A stretch of DNA of 37,406 nt from an uncultured Prevotellaceae bacterium (GCA_946405805.1 CAMJIL010000021.1:1-37406); one strand, 5' to 3'; positions 9,471-18,995 are shown, counted from the first letter of the stretch. Translations and numbers: made by a program. The notes: a model not told the origin generated them from the letters alone.

Positions 9471-9478
9471 TACCTTTG
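9471..9478 (+). promoter_or_regulatory. -7 promoter box for the glycogen genes
   Basis: TACCTTTG matches TAnnTTTG in a very T-rich stretch 57 bp before the glycogen synthase ATG. The -33 element is not distinct. Confidence 0.6.
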
Positions 9479-9534
9479 CACACAGAACAATAGGAATTTT
9501 ATATACCCACCAGAAAATTTGAACATTGCTCTTT

Positions 9535-11166
9535 ATGGTAAAACCCGATTACATTTTCGAGTCTTCATGGGAAGTTTGCAATAAAGTTGGCGGCATTTAT
9601 ACCGTACTTTCAACTCGTGCTAAGACACTCCAAGAAGTATTTCCCGACAAAATCATTTTTATTGGTCCTGACTGCTGGGGTGACAAAAAATGTCCATTCT
9701 TCATACAAGACAGCAGCATCCTCAAGGAATGGCAAGAATCAACAACATTAAAGGTAAAAGTAGGCAGATGGGACATTCCTGGTAAGCCAATTTCTATCCT
9801 TGTGGACTTTGCCCCATTCTTTGCCGAGAAAGATTCCATCTATGGTAATCTGTGGAATTATTTCCAAGTAGATTCTCTTCACGCTTATGGCGACTATGAT
9901 GAAGCAAGCATGTTCTCTTATGCTGCCGGTCTTGTTGTAGAGAGTCTTTACAAATTCTTAAAACTCGAAAATCAGAAGGTCATTTATCAGGCTAATGAAT
10001 GGATGTGCGGTTTAGGTGCACTCTATATTAAGAAGTGCGTTCCAGCAATAGGAACAATCTTTACAACCCACGCAACAAGCATCGGACGTTCTATCGCAGG
10101 CAACAACAAGCCACTATACGAATATCTGTGGGCATACAATGGTGACCAGATGGCTGGAGAACTGAATATGCAGTCTAAGCACTCCATCGAAAAGCAGACA
10201 GCATGGAATGTAGATTGCTTTACAACTGTTTCTGACATCACCGCAACAGAATGTAAGGAACTTATCGACAAACCTGTTGATATTGTTCTTCCAAACGGAT
10301 TTGAGGATGATTTCGTTCCAAAAGGATCAGAATTCACGAAAAAACGTAATACTGCCCGCAAAGCACTTCTCAAACTTGCAAACGCTTTGACAGGTAGCCT
10401 GTTCCCAAATGACACTCTCATTGTAGGTACATCAGGTCGTTACGAATTCCGCAACAAGGGCATTGACGTATTTATTGAGGCAATGAATCGCCTTAACCAT
10501 GACGAGAAGCTACAGAAGCCAGTGTTGGCATTTCTTGAAGTACCAGCATGGGTAGGAGATCCACGTAAGGACGTCCTTGAAAGACTTCAGAAGGCAAAAG
10601 ACATAAATACATATGATACTCCACTTGACCTGCCAATGATAACCCACAATCTTTATAACATGTCTGATGATAAAGTTATCAACATGATGAAGAGTTACGA
10701 TATGTGGAATCGCAAGGAGGACAAGGTTAAGGTAATATTTATCCCAAGCTATCTCAATGGCGATGACGGTATTCTCAATATGCCGTATTACGATGTCATC
10801 ATCGGTAAAGACCTCACCGTTTATCCATCATACTACGAGCCATGGGGATATACCCCACTTGAGAGCGTTGCTTTCAGTGTACCATGTATAACAACAGACC
10901 TTGCAGGCTTTGGAGTATGGGCAAACACTATAAAGGGAGCATACTCTGAGATAGAAGACGGTGTCAAGACAATTCATCGTACAGATTACAACTACTCTGA
11001 AGTAGCAGATGCTATAAAAGATACTGTTGTAAAGTACTCAGGATTCACACCAGCTCAGGTAAAGAAATGTCGTACTAAGGCATCCCAGCTATCTAAGAAG
11101 GCGCTTTGGAAAGAATTTATAAAATACTATTATCAGGCATACGACATTGCACTACGTACAAAATAA
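9535..11166 (+). CDS. Glycogen synthase, GT3 (eukaryotic-like) family
   Basis: The product has 543 residues from the ATG at 9535; an in-frame TTG at 9526 is possible but less likely. The N-terminus (YIFESSWEVCNKVGGIYTVLSTRA) carries the nucleotide-sugar-binding KVGGIYT loop of GT3 glycogen synthases, unlike the KTGGL of bacterial GT5 GlgA. The retaining E-X7-E motif is Glu435 to Glu443 (EPWGYTPLE). GT3 enzymes usually use UDP-glucose to extend alpha-1,4 chains. The phosphorylase gene follows after 36 bp, so synthesis and breakdown of glycogen are probably co-transcribed. The eukaryotic N- and C-terminal phosphorylation tails are absent. Confidence 0.92.
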   Translation: MVKPDYIFESSWEVCNKVGGIYTVLSTRAKTLQEVFPDKIIFIGPDCWGDKKCPFFIQDSSILKEWQESTTLKVKVGRWDIPGKPISILVDFAPFFAEKDSIYGNLWNYFQVDSLHAYGDYDEASMFSYAAGLVVESLYKFLKLENQKVIYQANEWMCGLGALYIKKCVPAIGTIFTTHATSIGRSIAGNNKPLYEYLWAYNGDQMAGELNMQSKHSIEKQTAWNVDCFTTVSDITATECKELIDKPVDIVLPNGFEDDFVPKGSEFTKKRNTARKALLKLANALTGSLFPNDTLIVGTSGRYEFRNKGIDVFIEAMNRLNHDEKLQKPVLAFLEVPAWVGDPRKDVLERLQKAKDINTYDTPLDLPMITHNLYNMSDDKVINMMKSYDMWNRKEDKVKVIFIPSYLNGDDGILNMPYYDVIIGKDLTVYPSYYEPWGYTPLESVAFSVPCITTDLAGFGVWANTIKGAYSEIEDGVKTIHRTDYNYSEVADAIKDTVVKYSGFTPAQVKKCRTKASQLSKKALWKEFIKYYYQAYDIALRTK

Positions 11167-11202
11167 GAAAAACAAACTTTATTAAAAATTATACAAACTA
11201 TT

Positions 11203-13764
11203 ATGAAAATTAAATCAGCTTATTCAAACACTCCTATTTGGAAGGAGTTTACCGTAAAGTCAACCCTCCCAAAGGAATTAGAGTGCCTCGATGAGATTGC
11301 GCACAACATGTGGTGGGTATGGAACTATGATGCCCGCGAGTTATTCCGCTCTCTTGATGAGGATATCTATGACGAGGTTGCCCACAACCCAGTACAGTTG
11401 CTCGAGCGTCTCTCATACGAGCGTAAAGAAGCAATCGTAAAGGATAAGAAGATTATGGCTAATGTTAAGGCCGTATATAAGCATTTCAAAGACTATATGT
11501 TAGTAAAGCCTGACAAGACCCGTCCTTCTGTAGCTTATTTCTCTATGGAATTCGGTATCCACAACTCACTGAAGATTTATTCTGGTGGTCTTGGTATGCT
11601 TGCTGGTGACTATATCAAGGAAGCATCTGACTCTAACGTTGATATGTGTGGTATTGGTTTCCTCTATCGTTTCGGTTACTTCAAGCAGAGCCTTTCAATG
11701 GACGGACAGCAGATTGCTAACTATGACGCACAGAATTTCAATTCTCTGCCTATCACAAAGACACTTGACAAGGATGGCAAGCAGGTTGTTGTTGACGTGC
11801 CTTATATGAACTATAATGTACACGCACTCGTTTGGCAGGCTAATGTAGGTCGTGTAAAACTTTATCTGCTCGATACAGATAACGACTTGAACTCTGAATA
11901 CGACCGTCCTATTACTCACGCTCTTTATGGTGGTGACTGGGAGAACCGTCTGAAGCAGGAAATTCTTCTCGGTATCGGTGGTATGCTGATGCTTGAGAAG
12001 CTTGGCATCAAGAAACAGGTTTATCACTGTAACGAGGGACACGCAGCACTCTGCAACCTGCAGCGTCTCGTTTCATACGTAAGAGGTGGGCTGTCATTCA
12101 ATCAGGCTATGGAAGTTGTTCGTGCTTCTTCACTCTATACAGTACACACTCCTGTTCCTGCTGGTCACGACTACTTCGACAAGGACCTCTTTGGTAAGTA
12201 CATGGGTGGCTATGCTGATATGCTCGGTATTTCTTGGAAAGAGTTCATCGGCATGGGTCGTATCAACCCAGATGATGACAACGAGCGTTTCTGTATGTCA
12301 ACATTCGCTTGCAACACTTGTCAGGAGGTTAATGGTGTATCTATGCTTCACGGCTGGGTTTCTCAAAAGATGTTTGCAGGCATTTGGAGCGGCTACTATC
12401 CAGAAGAGAACCACGTTGGATATGTTACCAATGGCGTACACTTCCCATCATGGTGTGCTACAGAGTGGCGTGAGGTTTATGATAAGTATCTGAAGCCAGG
12501 CTTCTATGAGGACCAGTCTAACGAGGATCTGTGGCATGGAATCTACGACTGCCCAGATGCTGAGATTTGGAAGACTCGTATGGCTCTTAAGGAGAAGCTC
12601 ATCAAGTATATCCGCGATAAGTTTGCTGAGGCATGGTTGAAGAATCAGGGTGATCCTGCTCGTGTAGTATCTCTGCTTGAGCGCATAACACCTAATGCTC
12701 TGATGATAGGTTTCTGCCGTCGTTTTGCTACTTACAAGCGTGCACACCTGCTCTTCACAGACCTTGAGCGTCTCTCTAAGATTGTTAACGACCCTGAGAA
12801 GCCAGTATTGTTCTTCTTCTCTGGTAAGGCACACCCAGCAGACGGTGCAGGTCAGGGACTTATCAAGCGTATCTACGAGATTTCACAGCGTCCAGAGTTC
12901 CTTGGTAAGATTATCTTCCTTGAGGACTATGACTATCAGCTGGCTCGTCGTCTCGTATCAGGTGTTGATATCTGGATGAACACTCCTACACGTCCATTGG
13001 AAGCATCAGGTACATCTGGTGAGAAGGCTGAGATGAATGGTGTTGTAAACCTCTCTGTCCTTGACGGATGGTGGGTAGAAGGTTATCGTAAGGGTGCCGG
13101 CTGGGCTTTGAAGCAGGAGCGCACATACGAGAACCAGGCATATCAGGATCAGCTTGATGCAACAACAATTTACAACCTCCTTGAGAATGAAATCGTTCCA
13201 ATGTACTATGACAAGGACAAGAACGGTCTGTCAAAGGATTGGATTCAGGTTGTAAAGAACTCTATTGCAACTATTGCTCCTCACTATACTATGAAGCGTC
13301 AGCTTGACGATTACTATTCTAAGTTCTATACAAAACTGGCTGCTCGTTCTGCTAAGGTTAATGCAAAAGACTACCAGTTGGCAAAGGATATAGCACTGTG
13401 GAAAGAGACTGTTGCTGAGCGTTGGGACAGCATTGAGGTTGTTTCACGCGAAGCTAAGGGATTCGATGAAGGTGCAGAGACCGGTAAGTCTTACACTATC
13501 CAGTATGTTATCAACGAGCAGGGTCTTAACGATGCTGTTGGTCTGGAACTTGTAAGTTTGAAGAACGACCAGGATCCTTCTGACCGTCGTATCAACTTTA
13601 TCAAGCCATTCAAGATGGTGAAGAAGGAAGGCAATAACTACACCTTCGAGTGTGAATTCTCAACATCTATGGCAGGTAACTGGAAGGCGTGCGTACGTAT
13701 GTTCCCAAAGAACGACTTGCTCCCACACCGTCAGGACTTCTGCTACGTTAAGTGGTTAGACTAA
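11203..13764 (+). CDS. glgP: Alpha-glucan (glycogen) phosphorylase, DUF3417-containing GT35 type
   Basis: An 853-residue protein that releases glucose-1-phosphate from alpha-1,4-glucans using PLP. The N-terminal 100 or so residues ([16 protein letters not shown]) match DUF3417, which marks the short bacterial/archaeal phosphorylase branch. The catalytic core has [25 protein letters not shown] near 110 and the PLP-lysine motif [14 protein letters not shown], Lys608. The codon usage is strongly biased, suggesting high expression. It follows glycogen synthase by 36 bp and is followed by corA after 45 bp. Confidence 0.95.
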   Translation: MKIKSAYSNTPIWKEFTVKSTLPKELECLDEIAHNMWWVWNYDARELFRSLDEDIYDEVAHNPVQLLERLSYERKEAIVKDKKIMANVKAVYKHFKDYMLVKPDKTRPSVAYFSMEFGIHNSLKIYSGGLGMLAGDYIKEASDSNVDMCGIGFLYRFGYFKQSLSMDGQQIANYDAQNFNSLPITKTLDKDGKQVVVDVPYMNYNVHALVWQANVGRVKLYLLDTDNDLNSEYDRPITHALYGGDWENRLKQEILLGIGGMLMLEKLGIKKQVYHCNEGHAALCNLQRLVSYVRGGLSFNQAMEVVRASSLYTVHTPVPAGHDYFDKDLFGKYMGGYADMLGISWKEFIGMGRINPDDDNERFCMSTFACNTCQEVNGVSMLHGWVSQKMFAGIWSGYYPEENHVGYVTNGVHFPSWCATEWREVYDKYLKPGFYEDQSNEDLWHGIYDCPDAEIWKTRMALKEKLIKYIRDKFAEAWLKNQGDPARVVSLLERITPNALMIGFCRRFATYKRAHLLFTDLERLSKIVNDPEKPVLFFFSGKAHPADGAGQGLIKRIYEISQRPEFLGKIIFLEDYDYQLARRLVSGVDIWMNTPTRPLEASGTSGEKAEMNGVVNLSVLDGWWVEGYRKGAGWALKQERTYENQAYQDQLDATTIYNLLENEIVPMYYDKDKNGLSKDWIQVVKNSIATIAPHYTMKRQLDDYYSKFYTKLAARSAKVNAKDYQLAKDIALWKETVAERWDSIEVVSREAKGFDEGAETGKSYTIQYVINEQGLNDAVGLELVSLKNDQDPSDRRINFIKPFKMVKKEGNNYTFECEFSTSMAGNWKACVRMFPKNDLLPHRQDFCYVKWLD

Positions 13765-13809
13765 AATAGTAGTATTTACCCCAAAAATCCATAAATATTT
13801 ATATTCTGC

Positions 13810-14736
13810 ATGAAGACACTTTGGAATACCATAAACGGAATACGTCGCATTGAGGCATGGGAGCCTAATTGTTGGATGCAGTACACTTGTCCCTCTGAGG
13901 CAGACCAGAAGGAAATGGTTGACAAATACCAGATTCCTGAGTACTTCCTTTCGGACATCAGTGATGCTGATGAGAGGGCACGTTTCGAGTACGAAGAAGG
14001 ATGGCAGCTCGTCATCCTTCGAATACCATACATGAAGGAAATAAAGTCACGTACGCCCTATACCACGGTGCCGTTAGGTATCATGCATAAGGGCGACGTG
14101 CTCATTTCTGTCTGCTATTTCGAGACAGACATGATGATTGACTTCGTTTCCTATCAGGAGCGCAGAGGACAGGGCTTTACCGACTATGTCGATATGATAT
14201 TCCGCCTGTTCCTGTGTACGTCGGTATGGTATCTGAAACGTCTGAAGCAAATCAGTTTCCTTCTCAATAGGGCAAAGCGCAATATGGATCATGGGGTGGA
14301 TAATACTTCTCTTGTAAATCTGTCTCGTCTGCAAGATTCCCTGACATACTTCGAGACTTCCATCAGAGGCAATGAGACACTGCTGCAGAAGCTGAAGTTC
14401 AAGCTACCTTGTGACGAAATCGACGTTGACCTCATCGAAGACGTCACCATCGAGATGGCACAGGCACGTGAGACGGCACATATATACTCTGAAATCCTTG
14501 AGTCAACGATGAATACGTACACTTCTATTATCAACAATAATATGAATACTATCATCCGTACGCTCACATCGTTCTCTATCATCCTTATGTTCCCTACCCT
14601 CGTGGCATCGCTATTCGGTATGAACCTCATCAATGGTATGGAGTCGAGTCATTACGGATTTCCTATCGCCATCGCCATCAGCATTGTCATCAGTCTCGGA
14701 ATGTGGTGGATATTGAGGAAAAAGAATCTATTGTAA
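13810..14736 (+). CDS. corA: CorA family divalent-cation transporter
   Basis: The 308-residue protein has a long soluble, helical N-terminal part and two C-terminal membrane segments (about 252-274 and 284-302). The GMN selectivity motif of CorA channels is Gly270-Asn272, directly after the first membrane helix (SLFGMNL). It is expected in the inner membrane as a pentameric Mg2+ (or Co2+/Ni2+) channel. It lies 45 bp after glgP and 5 bp before the GSCFA gene, so it may be read from the glycogen transcript. Confidence 0.93.
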   Translation: MKTLWNTINGIRRIEAWEPNCWMQYTCPSEADQKEMVDKYQIPEYFLSDISDADERARFEYEEGWQLVILRIPYMKEIKSRTPYTTVPLGIMHKGDVLISVCYFETDMMIDFVSYQERRGQGFTDYVDMIFRLFLCTSVWYLKRLKQISFLLNRAKRNMDHGVDNTSLVNLSRLQDSLTYFETSIRGNETLLQKLKFKLPCDEIDVDLIEDVTIEMAQARETAHIYSEILESTMNTYTSIINNNMNTIIRTLTSFSIILMFPTLVASLFGMNLINGMESSHYGFPIAIAISIVISLGMWWILRKKNLL

Positions 14737-14741
14737 GAGAT

Positions 14742-15596
14742 ATGCATTTACAGACAACCGTTACAATTAAGAAAGCAGATTTTGAAATAAAGCCCACGGA
14801 CAAGTTTTTGTTCGTGGGTTCTTGCTTTGCAGATAAGATAGGTGGCATTTTCAAGGACAATCACTTCCATGCGACCGTAAATCCCTACGGAGTGATGTAC
14901 AATCCTGCCAGCGTTCTGCATACTATTACTAAAGAGAAAGAGGCCGGCGCATACTATGATGTGGCTATTATCACTCTTGGCACCAATCACGTCTATATCC
15001 TCAACGAGACGGGCGAGATTGTTGACAACTGCCAAAAGCGGCCGGCAAGTCTTTTTACCGAAAAAGAACTCTCTGTCGAGGAATGTGCTGACTATCTCAG
15101 GCAGTGTGTCGAAACGCTTCAGGAGATAAATCCCGACATACACATCATCTTTACCGTCAGCCCTATCCGCTATGCCAAGTACGGCTACCACGAAAGCCAG
15201 TTGTCAAAAGCGACTTTGCTTTTAGCAGTCAAAGGTCTTTTGACTGTCAAAGGTCAAAGATCTCCTAACGAAAAATCTTCCTCCCTAACTGGGGAGGACC
15301 GAGGTGGGGCCCTTTCCTACTTCCCGTCCTACGAGATTATGATGGACGAGCTGCGCGACTACCGTTTCTATGCCGACGACATGCTCCATCCGTCCGACCT
15401 GGCGGTGCAGTATATCTACGAACGTTTCCGTGAGACATACTTTTCTGTAAACGCCAAGGCAATGGAGGTAGAATGGCAACCCATCAGGAAGGCCCTCAGC
15501 CATCGTCCGTTTAATGCCGATAGCGAAGAGTATAAATCATTCATAGCAAAGGCCCGCGCTGACGAAGAGGCGTTCTGTAAGAGATGGAAATTATAA
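14742..15596 (+). CDS. GSCFA domain protein with in-frame repeat insertion
   Basis: The 284-residue product contains the family-naming motif as VGSCFADKIG near residues 26-35, plus NPYGVMYNPAS and later FYADDMLHPSDLAVQYI. GSCFA proteins resemble SGNH/GDSL-type hydrolases and may act on polysaccharide acyl groups; the substrate is unknown. I chose ATG 14742, 5 nt after the corA stop; a GTG at 14703 would overlap corA by 34 nt and add nothing conserved. Residues about 163-190, between ATLLLA and YFPSYEI, are encoded by heptamer units and a GC-rich repeat and look like an insertion into the ordinary family sequence. It overlaps the birA-like gene by 13 nt. Confidence 0.9.
   Translation: MHLQTTVTIKKADFEIKPTDKFLFVGSCFADKIGGIFKDNHFHATVNPYGVMYNPASVLHTITKEKEAGAYYDVAIITLGTNHVYILNETGEIVDNCQKRPASLFTEKELSVEECADYLRQCVETLQEINPDIHIIFTVSPIRYAKYGYHESQLSKATLLLAVKGLLTVKGQRSPNEKSSSLTGEDRGGALSYFPSYEIMMDELRDYRFYADDMLHPSDLAVQYIYERFRETYFSVNAKAMEVEWQPIRKALSHRPFNADSEEYKSFIAKARADEEAFCKRWKL
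15228..15314 (+). repeat. In-frame repeat insertion inside the GSCFA gene
   Basis: GTCAAAG-type heptamers (15228-15262) are followed by a GC-rich block with CTCCCTAACTGGGGAG and GGTGGGGCC (about 15287-15312), related to elements at 21014 and 34112. The whole is open in the gene's frame. Confidence 0.75.
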
Positions 15597-16285
15597 AACT
15601 TTCCGACACCGCATCCACCAACGACTATCTTCTTGGTCTCAATACCGACCAAGACCTGTGCGTCGTCACCGACTACCAGAGTGCCGGCAAGGGCATGGGG
15701 ACGAATACGTGGGAGAGTGAGCCAGGGAAGAATCTGCTCTTCTCTATCCTACTCCATCCCACATGGCTGCCCATCAACAAGCAATACCTGCTCTCTATGG
15801 CAGAGGCCGTTGCTATCGTGGAGGTGTTGGGCAAGGGCTTCGAGATAAAATGGCCCAACGATATATATTATGGTGACAAGAAACTGTCCGGCACACGCAT
15901 AGACGTCAATCTGCAGGGCAGCACTCTGAAAGATGTCATCATCGGCACCGGCATCAATGTCAATCAGGAGGTTTTCCTCAGCGATGCCCCGAATCCCATT
16001 TCGCTGAAAAACATCACCGGCCTGGAGCACGACCGCGACATTCTGCTACGCGATATTCTTGAACGCTTCTATATATATTATAAAAAGGTGCAAGACTCTC
16101 CGCAAGAAGTTGTCCGCCGCTATCATGAGCATCTTTACCGCCGCACGGGGCTGCATGCTTATGCTGATAAGGACGGTACGTTTCAGGCAGAGATAGTGAG
16201 CGTAGCCGAAAACGGCATCATTACCATCCGCCGCAATGACGGCACCTTGAGCCAATACGAATTCAAGGAGCTCAGGTTCTGCTAA
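15584..16285 (+). CDS. birA: Biotin-[acetyl-CoA-carboxylase] ligase (monofunctional BirA)
   Basis: The 233-residue enzyme makes biotinyl-AMP and attaches biotin to the carrier lysine of carboxylases. Visible motifs: STNDYL at 11-16, the ATP/biotin loop SAGKGMGTNTW at 33-43 (Lys where many have Arg), KWPND at 89-93 and KKLSGTRID at 99-107, GTGINVN later. It lacks the N-terminal winged helix, so it is a catalytic-only (group I) ligase and not a repressor. Its start overlaps the end of the GSCFA gene by 13 nt. Confidence 0.94.
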   Translation: MEIIKLSDTASTNDYLLGLNTDQDLCVVTDYQSAGKGMGTNTWESEPGKNLLFSILLHPTWLPINKQYLLSMAEAVAIVEVLGKGFEIKWPNDIYYGDKKLSGTRIDVNLQGSTLKDVIIGTGINVNQEVFLSDAPNPISLKNITGLEHDRDILLRDILERFYIYYKKVQDSPQEVVRRYHEHLYRRTGLHAYADKDGTFQAEIVSVAENGIITIRRNDGTLSQYEFKELRFC

Positions 16286-16571
16286 GATGTTCTAGTGCGA
16301 GGTAAAGCCATCCGGGCACTCCAAGTGTTTCACATTTCACGTTTCACTTCTAAAACGTATATCCCATCCGCCTGAGCTGGAAATATGGAATACGAATCCG
16401 CCTGAGCGGATATGGATTACAAATCCAAATATTAAATGCAGCCGGATTACAAATCCGCCTGAGCGAGTATTGATGAGATATTGACTTCGTCGATAATCTT
16501 AAATCCTCCCAGAGTCCTGCGTCCTTCCCGCAGGGGCAACATCGGACAGGACTCTTAGGTCGTCTTTAAGC
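16286..16571. repeat. Intergenic palindromic repeats between birA and the LRR gene
   Basis: No gene is seen. The region has heptamers related to GTTTCAC (16328-16350) and several short palindromes: AATCCGCCTGAGCGGAT-like units, TGGATT-ACA-AATCCA and CGGATT-ACA-AATCCG (about 16366-16467). There is also a hairpin with a 9-bp stem, AGAGTCCTG at 16511-16519 with CAGGACTCT at 16547-16555. The latter lacks a T-run, so it is not a typical terminator. The gap separates two convergent genes. Confidence 0.65.
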
Positions 16572-18182
16572 TCATTCATCCGGGAACTTGCCGTTGAGAA
16601 TTTTGTTTACGATAAACATAACGTCAGACATGTTTACCTCACCGTCGCCATTCATGTCGCCGAACGTTTCGAGGAGCACTTTGGGGGATGTTTCCAATAC
16701 CATGCGGTCCGATGGCTCGAGGCCGTCCTTAGTGGCATAGACCGAAAGCTTAACCTTTGAAGGCAGACTGATAACATTGCCATTGTTTTCAAATTCTATA
16801 TTGCAGATATATTTCACATCCTCCGTCTCGCAGTTTAGCACACATTTGCCGTTCACAAGTGCAATGGTAGGTGTGGCGCACTTTTGGTTTTTCGGCTCAC
16901 TTCCTTCATATTCTTTCCATGTTTTTCCATCAAGGGTATATCGTGTTTCCCAACCTTTTATATTGGCATCAGCAACCTGACTATCCGTTATAACGTTACC
17001 TTCCCCTTCATTATATATGACGCACATGTTTCCTTTACTTACATTTGGCAAGGTCGCGATTAAAGAATCCATATTTTCACCCGATATATTGTTTTGGTAG
17101 AACAATAATGATGTCAGTGCAGTACATCCTGTCACGTTCAGCGATGTCAATTTATTATTATAGCAATCTAACTTATTTAATTTGGTGAGGCCTGTAACGT
17201 CAAGCGAAGTCATCAGATTGTTATAACAGGTTATGTTTGTAAGTTCCGTATTCTTTGACAAATCGAGTCGAATGAGATTATTATTAGAGCATAACAGTAT
17301 TTGCAGATTTGTATTCTTTGTCAAGTCAAGTGAACTAAGATAGTTACCTGAGCAGCACAGGTATGTCAGAGCAGTAAAGTATTCTATACCTTTTAGGAGA
17401 TGAATATCACTATTGCGTACATCCATTCTGGTAATGTTGGCAACTTCCTCTTCTGCAAGTATGCTATCTTCGCCGTATGATGTTGACAGAATCCAATTGC
17501 GGAAATTCTCGTCTGGGAAATTATCTTCGTTGATGGTAATGCCACCAACAGAATACTCTTGCCATTTGGTCCCGTCATTATATTTAGCAGTCCAGCCTTT
17601 CTTCTTGGCATCAGCAATCTGAGTGGTAGTAATTTCGTTCCCCTCACCCTCATTAAATGTTACCCACAATTCGCCACCGCTTACTATTGGCAGACTCGCG
17701 ATAAGAGCGTCCATTGCTGCCCCCTTTATCTGATTTTGGTCACAGCGCAGAGTCTTAAGAGACGGGCATTTCGACATATCAATTTGCGTCAGGTTGTTGC
17801 GGTTGCAGCAGAGAATTTCCAAAGAGTCACATCCTTTAACATTAAGTTCGGTAAGATAATTGTAATTGCAGTACAGTTCCTTGAGGTTCACGTTTTTGGA
17901 AAGGTCAAGAGAATTGATTGAATTTCCAAAAAGCCACAGAAATTCTAGTGCTGTAAAATATTCTATGCCCTGTAACGAAACAACATTCTTCGAATCAATA
18001 TTCATGTATGTTATTTCCTTTATTTCGGCATCTGTTATTATGCAGTCCTTGCCATAATCCTTTTTAAGCAAGAAGTTGCGAAAGTTGTCGTCGGGAAAAT
18101 TGTTTTTTACGATTTGTACGTCCGCATATGTTGTTGTGACAGTTACAAACATCGTTAGTAGCGAAAATAAAATCCGTTTCAT
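16572..18182 (-). CDS. Secreted leucine-rich-repeat protein with dockerin-like C-terminus
   Basis: The 536-residue product has a Sec signal peptide ending near Ala20. Two similar modules (about 21-212 and 213-425) each start with a NFPDxNFRN-(F/W)-(I/L)L helix and EF-hand-like acidic stretch, then GIEYFTAL and 3-5 leucine-rich repeats of the form L-x-x-L-x-C/Y-x-N-x-L. A beta-domain follows (about 430-505), and the last 31 residues (GDMNGDGEVNMSDVMFIVNKIL) resemble one dockerin-type calcium-binding repeat. There is no obvious type IX sorting domain. It is probably a cell-surface or secreted adhesion/binding protein; the ligand is unknown. It stands alone, with a long structured leader upstream. 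Confidence 0.85.
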   Translation of the reverse strand: MKRILFSLLTMFVTVTTTYADVQIVKNNFPDDNFRNFLLKKDYGKDCIITDAEIKEITYMNIDSKNVVSLQGIEYFTALEFLWLFGNSINSLDLSKNVNLKELYCNYNYLTELNVKGCDSLEILCCNRNNLTQIDMSKCPSLKTLRCDQNQIKGAAMDALIASLPIVSGGELWVTFNEGEGNEITTTQIADAKKKGWTAKYNDGTKWQEYSVGGITINEDNFPDENFRNWILSTSYGEDSILAEEEVANITRMDVRNSDIHLLKGIEYFTALTYLCCSGNYLSSLDLTKNTNLQILLCSNNNLIRLDLSKNTELTNITCYNNLMTSLDVTGLTKLNKLDCYNNKLTSLNVTGCTALTSLLFYQNNISGENMDSLIATLPNVSKGNMCVIYNEGEGNVITDSQVADANIKGWETRYTLDGKTWKEYEGSEPKNQKCATPTIALVNGKCVLNCETEDVKYICNIEFENNGNVISLPSKVKLSVYATKDGLEPSDRMVLETSPKVLLETFGDMNGDGEVNMSDVMFIVNKILNGKFPDE

Positions 18183-18256
18183 AATTAATACATTTTTTTT
18201 ATTGTTGTCTGTTATAGTTTCTTTTTATAGATATTAGTAGCATAAACTTTTGAGTA

Positions 18257-18444
18257 CAAAAAGCGCAGACCCTCCATTACCGTGAACAGGCCTGCGACAG
18301 CCTCAATAATCTAACGGAGTAAGTCTGCGCCGTATGGCACATACTCCTTTGATTATTGTCTTGCTCGTAAATCTCCTTGTTCGAGGTCGCAGTTCGTTCA
18401 CGGAAAGTTGAGCAAATAAAATTCGTGTCTCATGCGAAACACGA
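18257..18444 (-). ncRNA. Strongly structured RNA: LRR gene leader or independent small RNA (possible 6S-like)
   Basis: A nested set of complementary arms makes one long rod: 18280-18287 with 18396-18403 (8 bp), 18292-18298 with 18386-18392 (7 bp), 18305-18311 with 18351-18357 (7 bp), 18316-18321 with 18342-18347 (6 bp), 18326-18331 with 18336-18341 around a GTAT/ATAC loop. Minus-strand transcription is favoured, because TATCTTTG (TAnnTTTG) at 18447-18454 precedes it and a run of five T follows at 18262-18258. A large one-sided bubble lies between the second and third stems. In addition 18263-18270 is an exact complement of 18323-18330, giving an alternative structure directly before the T-run. 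The length of about 190 nt and the rod-plus-bubble shape resemble 6S RNA, but I cannot prove the family; attenuation of the LRR gene 75 nt downstream is the other reading. Confidence 0.6.
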
Positions 18445-18446
18445 TG

Positions 18447-18454
18447 CAAAGATA
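18447..18454 (-). promoter_or_regulatory. -7 promoter box for the structured RNA/LRR transcript
   Basis: The minus strand reads TATCTTTG, an exact TAnnTTTG match, about 10 bp upstream of the structured region. No other such box lies between the structure and the LRR start at 18182. Confidence 0.65.
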
Positions 18455-18587
18455 TAAAAAAATCCTAAAACCAAGCTATTCAATTGTAAAAATCGCATAA
18501 AATTCGGGTGATTTCGTCATTTTTTCGAGGTTTGTGTCTTAATCCGCACGGTTTTTGTATTTAAACTGTTGCTTAAAACCAAACAAT

Positions 18588-18848
18588 ATGAAAGACAAAA
18601 AAACTGACGGACAGGGCCGTCGCGGCAGACGGTTTCGGGAGGCGGTCGATGGGCCGAAGATTAAGGAATTGTATTCGAAGATGCCGACGAAAGAGTTGGC
18701 GCGGCGGCTGGGGCTGACGGTGAAGCAGATAACGAACTATGTTTATAAGTGGAACATGAAGCCGTGGGCGCGGAAGCTGCGCTCACTACTGTCGGCAGAG
18801 AACAGCAAAAAAGGCAAGAAAGGCGGCCGGCCACGGAAAGTTTTGTAA
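18588..18848 (+). CDS. Small basic HTH protein with AT-hook-like tail
   Basis: The 86-residue product from ATG 18588 is very basic. Residues about 33-55 (PTKELARRLGLTVKQITNYVYKW) look like a helix-turn-helix of the sigma-region-4/transposase type. The tail KKGKKGGRPRKVL carries a GRP core like an AT-hook. It is therefore probably a DNA-binding, nucleoid-associated or regulatory protein; no exact family is recognised. An upstream TTG at 18555 would add 11 residues but is less likely. It lies 224 bp before the HU-related gene, on the same strand. Confidence 0.65.
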   Translation: MKDKKTDGQGRRGRRFREAVDGPKIKELYSKMPTKELARRLGLTVKQITNYVYKWNMKPWARKLRSLLSAENSKKGKKGGRPRKVL

Positions 18849-18889
18849 ACAAAAAAAGCTAATCCTTTTTTTCTACGCGCGAAAAGTCG

Positions 18890-18897
18890 TTACTTTG
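18890..18897 (+). promoter_or_regulatory. Possible -7 box for the HU-related gene
   Basis: TTACTTTG differs from TAnnTTTG at one position. It sits just before the 22-bp repeats in the leader. Confidence 0.35.
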
Positions 18898-18930
18898 CAA
18901 TCGGAAAGCAATAGGGCGAGAAATCTAAAA

Positions 18931-18995
18931 GTATACTTTTACGAAGCTGGGAATATACTTTTACGGAGCTGGAAGTATACTTTTACGAAAGTTGG
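18931..18995 (+). repeat. Three tandem ~22-bp repeats in the leader of the HU-related gene
   Basis: Three copies of a unit close to AGTATACTTTTACGAAGCTG begin near 18931, 18951 and 18973, with a few substitutions. Each contains the palindrome AGTATACT or a variant of it. They could be protein-binding sites or a repeated RNA element upstream of the gene at 19073. Confidence 0.8.

Noticed and set aside
14703..14741. GTG start for the GSCFA gene overlapping corA
   Set aside because: The added residues (MVDIEEKESIVRD) are the shifted reading of the corA end; ATG 14742 lies 5 nt behind the corA stop and fits the family start.
16511..16555. Terminator for birA or the LRR gene
   Set aside because: The hairpin is good (9-bp outer stem), but no T-run follows on either strand.
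18931..18995. Iteron-type replication origin
   Set aside because: Only three repeats, no replication initiator gene and no plasmid functions; position in a gene leader fits regulation better.
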